Below are positions 1 through 4,679 of a stretch of DNA of 8,581 nucleotides, piece by piece. The stretch spans positions 1-8,581 of the forward strand of contig JAZRHB010000074.1 in the NCBI GenBank assembly GCA_045644605.1, given 5' to 3'. The position numbers were made by a program, and so were the translations under genes. The notes below the pieces were generated by a model. It did no database searches. It was given only the letters and a program-made list of their open reading frames with translations, and had not been told where the DNA came from. Origin of the DNA: RGIG4103 sp045644605 (lineage in GTDB: Bacteria; Bacillota; Clostridia; RUG12999). The number at the start of each line of letters is the position of its first letter. Position 1 is the stretch's first letter.

Positions 1-18
1 TTTTTTTGAATTATATGA

Positions 19-24
19 TACAAT
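19..24 (+). promoter_or_regulatory. possible -10 element of the operon promoter
   Basis: TACAAT (5 of 6 to the sigma-A -10 consensus) lies 44 bases before the first start codon in a very AT-rich leader. An overlapping TATGAT at 14-19 is an alternative. The matching -35 box would fall at or before the first base of the window, so the promoter cannot be confirmed. Nothing in bases 1-67 looks like a folded riboswitch. Confidence 0.25.
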
Positions 25-67
25 TACTCTAACTATCTATGCGAAAAAACAATTAAGGAGGAAAAAA

Positions 68-559
68 ATGAGTAAACCAACAAGCATACCTTTCAAAGGG
101 ACAAAAGAACAAGAAGCAGAACTTATGAAAGTAATTGCCGAATATAAAGGTCAACAGGGGGCAGTAATTCCGGTGCTTCATAAGGCACAGGAAATTTACG
201 GCTATCTTCCGATTGAAGTGCAGAAAATGGTTTCAGAAGGACTTGATGTTCCTCTTGCTGAAATCTACGGTGTTGCAACATTCTATGCAAGATTTACTCT
301 TGAACCGAAGGGTGAACATCATATTGGTGTTTGTCTTGGTACTGCCTGCTATGTTAAAGGCAGCGGTCAGATTCTTGAAAAAATTTCAAAGGCTCTTAAC
401 CTTGAAGTTGGCGGTTGCACAGAAGACGGCAAATTCTCACTTGAAGCAACACGTTGTATCGGTGCCTGCGGTCTTGCTCCGGTTTTAACAATCGGCGAAG
501 AAGTTTACGGCAGACTTACCGAAAATGACATTGACGACATCCTTGCGAAATATATGTAA
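68..559 (+). CDS. hydC: NuoE-like [2Fe-2S] subunit of NAD(P)-linked [FeFe]-hydrogenase
   Basis: This is the 163-residue small diaphorase subunit, equivalent to HydC of Thermotoga-type hydrogenases, HndA of Desulfovibrio, or the 24-kDa/NuoE subunit of complex I. It is cytoplasmic and is expected to bind next to the NuoF-like HydB. An N-terminal helical part (about 14-75) contains the family's GYLP and GVATFYARF stretches. The thioredoxin-fold C-terminal part carries the [2Fe-2S] ligands C89-x4-C94 and C130-x3-C134. C117 is an extra cysteine. The length is normal for the family. The start is fixed by AAGGAGG at 55-61, six bases before the ATG. It leads the operon but is separated from its partner subunits by the regulatory cassette. 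Codon use resembles the strongly expressed genes at 4295-8231. Identification is firm; the electron acceptor (NAD or NADP) is not decidable. Confidence 0.95.
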   Translation: MSKPTSIPFKGTKEQEAELMKVIAEYKGQQGAVIPVLHKAQEIYGYLPIEVQKMVSEGLDVPLAEIYGVATFYARFTLEPKGEHHIGVCLGTACYVKGSGQILEKISKALNLEVGGCTEDGKFSLEATRCIGACGLAPVLTIGEEVYGRLTENDIDDILAKYM

Positions 560-569
560 GATTTGTTAC

Positions 570-575
570 AAGGGG
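570..575 (+). promoter_or_regulatory. ribosome binding site deciding the start at 584
   Basis: AAGGGG lies eight bases before ATG 584. A TTG at 563 in the same frame would place this site inside the gene and has no Shine-Dalgarno sequence of its own, so the ATG is preferred. Confidence 0.6.
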
Positions 576-583
576 CTGACAAG

Positions 584-940
584 ATGAAATTATCTGAAAT
601 TAAAGCTATTCTTAATGCTGAAGTTCTGGCGGCTGAAACAGAAGACCTTAACGTAAGCACCGCTTGCGGATGTGACCTTATGAGTGATGTTCTGGCTTTT
701 GTTAAAGACCAGTCACTTCTTCTTACGGGGCTTATAAACGCGCAGGTTATCAGAACTGCCGAAATGATGGATATTGTTGCGGTATGTTTTGTGCGCGGAA
801 AAAAACCGCCGGAAGATGTTATTGAGCTTGCAAAGAAAAGTGGCATTGCGGTTCTTTCAACCGGCTATCCTCTTTATACCGCTTGCGGCAAGCTTTATGA
901 AAATGGTTTGGGAGGTCGCAGCAGTGCTCAAGCATTATGA
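584..940 (+). CDS. DRTGG-domain protein (first copy)
   Basis: A small soluble protein of 118 residues resembling stand-alone DRTGG-domain proteins, a fold otherwise found fused to CBS/HPP and phosphotransacetylase-type regulatory proteins and thought to bind small ligands. A hydrophobic helix-strand core spans about 28-105 and ends in a conserved-looking GIAVLSTG segment (88-94). It aligns with the gene at 2676-3011 (matching SDVLAFV / GDLLSWV and GIAVLST / GIIILST), so the two are paralogues within one cassette. C28 is shared by both; C30, C69 and C101 are specific to this copy. No catalytic residues, signal peptide or membrane segment are seen. ATG 584 is preferred over an in-frame TTG at 563. 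It overlaps the next gene by 17 bases, implying coupled translation. The biochemical role is unknown; a regulatory or ligand-sensing job is inferred from context. Confidence 0.75.
   Translation: MKLSEIKAILNAEVLAAETEDLNVSTACGCDLMSDVLAFVKDQSLLLTGLINAQVIRTAEMMDIVAVCFVRGKKPPEDVIELAKKSGIAVLSTGYPLYTACGKLYENGLGGRSSAQAL
910..915 (+). promoter_or_regulatory. ribosome binding site deciding the GTG start at 924
   Basis: GGGAGG lies eight bases before GTG 924, inside the end of the preceding gene. Upstream in-frame ATGs at 897 and 903 lack such a site and would lengthen the overlap with residues not typical of the family. Confidence 0.6.
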
Positions 941-1334
941 GATTTCGGACACTGATTTTTCGTCAGCAGGCGAAGCATCAAGTAATTTCAAGCTGATTTT
1001 AAAACAGCTTGGACTTCCTGCCGATATAGTCCGCAAGGTTGCAATTTCTATGTACGAAGCGGAAATCAACACCGTTATCCACGGTGGCGGCGGCACCTGC
1101 GATGCTGAAATATCAGATAAAAAAATTGTAATAACTTTTTCCGATAACGGCCCCGGAATAAAAGATATAGACCTTGCAATGAAGGAAGGATACTCAACCG
1201 CTACCGACACAGTTCGCGAACTTGGGTTCGGAGCAGGGATGGGACTTCCGAATATGAAAAAATATGCTGACGACCTTCAGATAAAAACCACACCCGGAAA
1301 AGGAACAACTGTAGTACTGACCATCAATCTGTGA
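924..1334 (+). CDS. RsbW/SpoIIAB-like ATP-binding protein (GHKL fold)
   Basis: A 136-residue stand-alone HATPase domain resembling anti-sigma-factor serine kinases (RsbW/SpoIIAB). All nucleotide-binding boxes are present: the N box around E45-x3-N49 followed by the HGGGG loop (53-57), the G1 box D74-N-G-P-G (74-78), the G2 glycine-rich lid GFGAGMGLPNM (101-111), and the GKGT motif (125-128). In the known family such proteins bind ATP, phosphorylate an anti-anti-sigma STAS partner and sequester a sigma factor. Neither a sigma factor nor a STAS gene lies in this window, so the partner is unknown and a direct anti-sigma role is not shown. The GTG start at 924 gives the normal family length and overlaps the upstream DRTGG gene. 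ATP binding is confident; kinase activity is inference. Confidence 0.85.
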   Translation: MLKHYEISDTDFSSAGEASSNFKLILKQLGLPADIVRKVAISMYEAEINTVIHGGGGTCDAEISDKKIVITFSDNGPGIKDIDLAMKEGYSTATDTVRELGFGAGMGLPNMKKYADDLQIKTTPGKGTTVVLTINL

Positions 1335-1340
1335 GGTGAT
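1333..1340 (+). promoter_or_regulatory. ribosome binding site deciding the start at 1345
   Basis: GAGGTGAT is an extended match to the anti-Shine-Dalgarno end of 16S rRNA and overlaps the preceding stop codon. GAGG ends eight bases before ATG 1345. In-frame GTG 1336 and ATG 1339 fall inside or against the site and are therefore unlikely starts. Confidence 0.65.
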
Positions 1341-1344
1341 GACC

Positions 1345-2652
1345 ATGCCGTATTTTCATTCTGTAACACTTGACAAAGATAAATGTCACGGATGCACCAA
1401 CTGTATAAAAAGATGTCCTACCGAAGCCATAAGGGTTCGGGCAGGAAAGGCAAAAATTATTAAAGACCGCTGTATTGACTGCGGCGAGTGTATAAGAATT
1501 TGTCCTTATCACGCAAAGCAGGCAAAAACGGATTCTTTTGATATGCTTAAAGAGTTCAAATACACAGTTGCTATGCCCGCTCCGGCACTTTACGGACAGT
1601 TTAAAGATGTTACGGATGTAAACAAAATTCTTACGGCGCTTAAACAGATTGGGTTTGACGATGTGTTTGAAGTGGCGCGCGGTGCGGAAATAGTGGCATC
1701 AGCCACCCGCAAAATGATAGAAACCGGCAACCTGTTAAAACCCGTTATAAGCTCTGCCTGTCCGGCAGTTTTAAGGCTTATACGAGTAAGGTTCCCCGAT
1801 CTTATAAAAAATATTCTGCCAATCTGCTCCCCTATGGAAGCGGCGGCAATAGAAGAAAGACGTGAAGCCATCCTTAAAACCGGACTTAAAAGCGAGGATA
1901 TCGGTATTTTCTTTATAACACCGTGTCCCGCAAAGGAAACCAGCATAAAATCACCGCTGTTAAGAGATAAATCCGAAGTAAACGGAGCAATTTCGGTTGC
2001 TGATGTTTACGGTAAGATTTGTAATATTGTTAAAAACGTCAAAAATCCCGAACCGCTTGCAAAAGCAGGTCTTGAAGGGGTTTCGTGGGCACGAAGCGGT
2101 GGCGAGTGTAAATCTACACATACAATTATAAACATTGCCGTAGACGGTATTGACGAGGTTATAAAAGTCCTTGAAGAGATAGAAAACGGCAACCTTGACG
2201 ACATAGATTTTGTGGAGCTTCTTGCTTGTGACGGCGGATGCGTAGGCGGTCCTCTTACGGTGGAAAACAGTTACGTTTGTTCCAACCGCATAAGAAATAT
2301 GATTCACCTTGACCCTGAAACCAAGCCTCTTGAAAACGAGGATGAAACCAAACTTCATTGGAAAAAGGTTCTTGAACCTGCTCAAACAATGAAGCTTGCG
2401 GATAATTTTGAAGAAGCAATGCAAAAGCTTGAACAAATTGATAAGATTTGGAGTACCATGCCAAAGCTTGACTGCGGTTCCTGCGGAGCACCCTCGTGTA
2501 AAGCACTTGCCGAAGACATTGTCAATGGCTTTGCAACTGAAAACGACTGCATTTTCAGGATGCGTGAGAGGGTACAAAATCTTGCAAAAGAACTGTTTGA
2601 CCTTGAATCCAGTCCCCGTGGGACAGATACCGAGGATTCAAGACCCGATTGA
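1345..2652 (+). CDS. hydS: putative sensory [FeFe]-hydrogenase, HydS-like, PAS-less
   Basis: A 435-residue protein in three parts. The N-terminal double [4Fe-4S] ferredoxin has C14, C17, C20, C24 and C43, C46, C49, C53. A shortened [FeFe]-hydrogenase H-domain spans about 70-320. A C-terminal Fe-S domain has C377-x2-C380-x4-C385-x16-C402. The H-domain keeps the usual cluster ligands C139, C194, C295 and C299 and the L2 lysine K197. It has A138 in place of the proton-relay cysteine, T192 and L293 in place of the two pocket methionines, S200 in place of the L2 glutamate, and GGP in place of GGGQP. The glutamate and serine relay positions are also not conserved. These changes match the class called sensory (HydS; groups C/D), including the A137 reported for the Thermoanaerobacter HydS. 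Unlike group C it ends without a PAS domain, which suits group D. Slow catalysis with H2 or redox sensing is inferred. Confidence 0.85.
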   Translation: MPYFHSVTLDKDKCHGCTNCIKRCPTEAIRVRAGKAKIIKDRCIDCGECIRICPYHAKQAKTDSFDMLKEFKYTVAMPAPALYGQFKDVTDVNKILTALKQIGFDDVFEVARGAEIVASATRKMIETGNLLKPVISSACPAVLRLIRVRFPDLIKNILPICSPMEAAAIEERREAILKTGLKSEDIGIFFITPCPAKETSIKSPLLRDKSEVNGAISVADVYGKICNIVKNVKNPEPLAKAGLEGVSWARSGGECKSTHTIINIAVDGIDEVIKVLEEIENGNLDDIDFVELLACDGGCVGGPLTVENSYVCSNRIRNMIHLDPETKPLENEDETKLHWKKVLEPAQTMKLADNFEEAMQKLEQIDKIWSTMPKLDCGSCGAPSCKALAEDIVNGFATENDCIFRMRERVQNLAKELFDLESSPRGTDTEDSRPD

Positions 2653-2675
2653 TTATATTAAAAGGTTGTGAGAAA

Positions 2676-3011
2676 ATGAAAGTTTCTGAACTTGCAAAAA
2701 CACTTGACCTTAAGGTAATTACCGACAAAGGCTTTGCCGACAGGGAAATCAAAAGCTGTTATGTCGGTGACCTTTTAAGCTGGGTTATGGGTCGGGCAGA
2801 GCAGGACAGTGCATGGATTACCATTATGAGTAATGTTAATATAGTAGCTGTTGCGGCGCTTGTGGATATGGCTTGCATAATCCTTGCCGAAGGCGTTGCG
2901 GTAGACGAAGAAGTAATCAAAAAGGCAGACAGTCAGGGAATTATCATTCTTTCTACCGACAAAAACAGTTACGAAACAGCGCTTGCTATCCATAAAGCAG
3001 CAGCGATATGA
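2676..3011 (+). CDS. DRTGG-domain protein (second copy)
   Basis: A small soluble protein of 111 residues, paralogous to the one at 584-940 but closer to typical stand-alone DRTGG proteins. The core runs from C28-YVGDLLSWV (29-37) through the strand-rich segment AWITIMSNVNIVAVAALVD (46-64) to GIIILSTD (88-95). C28 aligns with C28 of the first copy; C67 is not shared at the same residue number (C69 there). The start at ATG 2676 follows AAAGG at 2661-2665. An in-frame TTG at 2649 would overlap the upstream stop and add residues the family lacks. It follows the sensory hydrogenase gene by 23 bases and overlaps the PHP gene by four bases (ATGA), so it is probably translationally coupled to it. DRTGG proteins often occur with PHP and HATPase proteins in hydrogenase clusters of Clostridia; the ligand and function are unknown. 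Confidence 0.8.
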   Translation: MKVSELAKTLDLKVITDKGFADREIKSCYVGDLLSWVMGRAEQDSAWITIMSNVNIVAVAALVDMACIILAEGVAVDEEVIKKADSQGIIILSTDKNSYETALAIHKAAAI

Positions 3012-3712
3012 TTTATTACGATTTTCACATACATTCTGCCCTTTCGCCCTGCGGCGACAAAGATATGACACCCAACAACATAGTGAATATGGCTGCAATA
3101 ATCGGGCTTGATGCCATTGCCATTACTGACCATAACTCGATTGGTAATGTCAGGTCGGCAATGAAAGTCGGCGAGCAGGTGGGGGTAAAGGTTCTTGCCG
3201 GTATGGAGGTTGAAACGGCGGAAGAAATTCATGTGCTTACCTTATATGAAACAATAGAGGCTGCCGAAGAAGTGGCAAAAAGGGTTTATGATGCCCTGCC
3301 GGACATAAAAAACCGTCCGGAAATTTTCGGCAACCAGTATTATATGGATGAAAACGACAACATCCTCGGCGAGGAGGAAAAACTGCTTATCTCCCCCACA
3401 TCCATTCAGGTTGAGGATCTGGCAATGCTTGTTAAAAGTGTAGGCGGACTTGTTTTTCCGGCACACGTTGACAGACATTCCTACAGTATCCTTACAAACC
3501 TCGGGTTTATCCCCGAAAACCTGATTATTGACGGTATTGAAATTTCAAAAAAAGTCGGCGATGTAGATGCTTATATTGAAAGCAGACCCGACCTTGAAAA
3601 ATACCGATACATCAGAAATTCCGATGCACATTATCTTACCGATATTGCAGAAAAAGACGCATTTATTGCAGAAAACAGCATAAGCGAGCTGTTCAGACGG
3701 AGGGCAAAATGA
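3008..3712 (+). CDS. PHP-domain metal-dependent phosphoesterase
   Basis: A 234-residue single-domain PHP protein, the superfamily of trinuclear or dinuclear metal phosphoesterases that includes histidinol phosphatase and the polymerase-associated PHP domain. A full set of likely metal ligands is visible: H7 and H9 in the opening FHIHS motif, D41-H42 in ITDHNS, E67 in GMEVE, H75 in EIHVL, H153 in FPAHVDR, and D206 and H208 in NSDAHYL. The active site therefore looks intact. No signal peptide or membrane segment is seen. It starts at ATG 3008, overlapping the preceding DRTGG stop by four bases, and in turn overlaps the next gene by four bases. Its substrate is not known; candidates are a phosphoprotein of the cassette, a nucleotide or a phosphosugar. 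Family assignment is confident, specificity is not. Confidence 0.88.
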   Translation: MIYYDFHIHSALSPCGDKDMTPNNIVNMAAIIGLDAIAITDHNSIGNVRSAMKVGEQVGVKVLAGMEVETAEEIHVLTLYETIEAAEEVAKRVYDALPDIKNRPEIFGNQYYMDENDNILGEEEKLLISPTSIQVEDLAMLVKSVGGLVFPAHVDRHSYSILTNLGFIPENLIIDGIEISKKVGDVDAYIESRPDLEKYRYIRNSDAHYLTDIAEKDAFIAENSISELFRRRAK

Positions 3713-4251
3713 AAGAATTATCCCTTCATATATTAGACATTGTTCAGAATTCCATAAAAGCCGGCGCAAAACACATTGAAATTATTATAAATGAAAGCAC
3801 GGTAGATAATCTGCTTACCATTGAAATAAATGATAACGGCTGCGGAATGAGCGAAGAATTTTTGAAAAAAGTAAAAGACCCGTTTGTTACAACAAGGACA
3901 ACCCGTAAAATGGGGATGGGGATTTCGCTTTTTGAAGCAGCGGCGGTGCAGTGCGGCGGCGCCCTTGACATTGAGTCGTCTCTTGGTGTCGGCACAAAGG
4001 TAAAAGCCACCTTTGAGCTTATGAGTATAGACCGTGCGCCTATAGGTGATATGGCGGAAACTATGATGACCATAATTTCCGGTTCACCCCAGCCGGAATA
4101 TTTATACCGCCACACAAAAGATGGCAAGGTGTTTGAGCTTGACACACTTAAATTAAAGGAGATTCTCGGTGATGTTCCCCTTGATATGCCCGAAGTACTC
4201 GCATGGATTACGGGTTATATAGAAGAAGGACTTGCCGAACTCAATATATAA
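3709..4251 (+). CDS. stand-alone HATPase (histidine-kinase-like ATP-binding) protein
   Basis: A 180-residue GHKL ATP-binding protein. The N box contains N14 in DIVQNSIKAGAK, the G1 box is D42-N-G-C-G46-M, the F-box region is DPFVTTRTTRKMG, the G2 lid is GMGISL (69-74), and GVGT lies at 93-96. There is no DHp helix pair, sensor domain or membrane segment ahead of it, so it is not a complete sensor kinase. After the ATPase fold (about 1-103) comes a tail of about 75 residues that I cannot assign, containing the segments ISGSPQPEYLYRHT and ILGDVPLDMPEVLAWITGYI. CGGAGGG at 3698-3704 is its ribosome binding site, and it overlaps the PHP gene by four bases. It could phosphorylate or dephosphorylate a cassette partner; this is inference. 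It is only distantly similar to the RsbW-like gene at 924-1334. Confidence 0.85.
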   Translation: MKELSLHILDIVQNSIKAGAKHIEIIINESTVDNLLTIEINDNGCGMSEEFLKKVKDPFVTTRTTRKMGMGISLFEAAAVQCGGALDIESSLGVGTKVKATFELMSIDRAPIGDMAETMMTIISGSPQPEYLYRHTKDGKVFELDTLKLKEILGDVPLDMPEVLAWITGYIEEGLAELNI

Positions 4252-4260
4252 TTTTATAAA
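4232..4260 (+). promoter_or_regulatory. candidate sigma-A promoter for the structural genes
   Basis: TTGCCG (4232-4237) and TATAAA (4255-4260) are separated by exactly 17 bases. Transcription would start near 4267, leaving a leader of about 28 bases that contains the ribosome binding site of the next gene. This is the longest AT-rich gap inside the gene run, and it coincides with a sharp change in codon use between the cassette and the enzyme genes. The -35 box is only a 4 of 6 match and lies in the end of the upstream coding region. Confidence 0.4.
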
Positions 4261-4279
4261 AATTTTTGTTCAAATATTT

Positions 4280-4286
4280 AAGGAGG
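4280..4286 (+). promoter_or_regulatory. ribosome binding site deciding the start at 4295
   Basis: AAGGAGG, eight bases before ATG 4295. An in-frame ATG-like start further upstream at 4232 would begin inside the preceding gene and add a stretch translated from the AT-rich gap, so it is rejected. Confidence 0.75.
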
Positions 4287-4294
4287 AAAAAAGG

Positions 4295-4663
4295 ATGAAG
4301 AGTTTAGCTGAATTACAGGCAATCAGAGAAAAAATGTTAAATCAGGTTAATCTTCGTAAAGATCGTGAGGACGGTATCCGTATTGTTGTAGGTATGGCTA
4401 CATGCGGTATCGCAGCAGGCGCAAGACCTGTGCTCAACGCTTTTATGTCGGAAATTGAAAAGAAAAACCTGGCAAATGTTACGGTAACACAGACAGGCTG
4501 CATAGGTATGTGCCGTCTTGAACCTATCGTTGAGGTATATATGCCCGGCGAAGAAAAAGTAACTTATGTTAAAATGACAGAGGATAAAGTTGCACGTATT
4601 GTTACAGAGCATATAATCAATCAGAAACCGGTTAATGAATTTACAATCGGTGCTGCAGAATAA
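4295..4663 (+). CDS. HndB-like thioredoxin-fold [2Fe-2S] ferredoxin subunit of hydrogenase
   Basis: A 122-residue thioredoxin-like ferredoxin related to the N-terminal domain of NuoF/HydB and to HndB of the Desulfovibrio NADP-reducing hydrogenase. In tetrameric hydrogenases this subunit sits with the diaphorase part and is presumed to relay electrons or stabilise the complex. Only three of the four usual [2Fe-2S] cysteines are present: C37 (in ATCGIAAGA) and C69-x3-C73 (in GCIGMC). Aligned with VCGGTGC of the next gene, the position of the first cysteine is filled by a non-cysteine residue in VVGMATC. I recall the ATCGIAAGA form from related HndB-like proteins, so this is likely a subfamily trait rather than a mutation. 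Sixteen bases separate it from the HydB gene. Cytoplasmic, with no signal peptide. Confidence 0.85.
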   Translation: MKSLAELQAIREKMLNQVNLRKDREDGIRIVVGMATCGIAAGARPVLNAFMSEIEKKNLANVTVTQTGCIGMCRLEPIVEVYMPGEEKVTYVKMTEDKVARIVTEHIINQKPVNEFTIGAAE

Positions 4664-4679
4664 TAAGGAGGCTTAAAAT

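Noticed and set aside
774..923. Longer N-terminus for the RsbW-like gene
   Set aside because: It would overlap the DRTGG gene by more than 150 bases with no ribosome binding site; GTG 924 has GGGAGG at the right distance and gives the family's normal length.
1960..2577. Minus-strand open frame of 205 codons
   Set aside because: Lies wholly opposite the sensory hydrogenase gene, which has clear family motifs; the translation shows no recognisable motif and is explained as a shadow frame.
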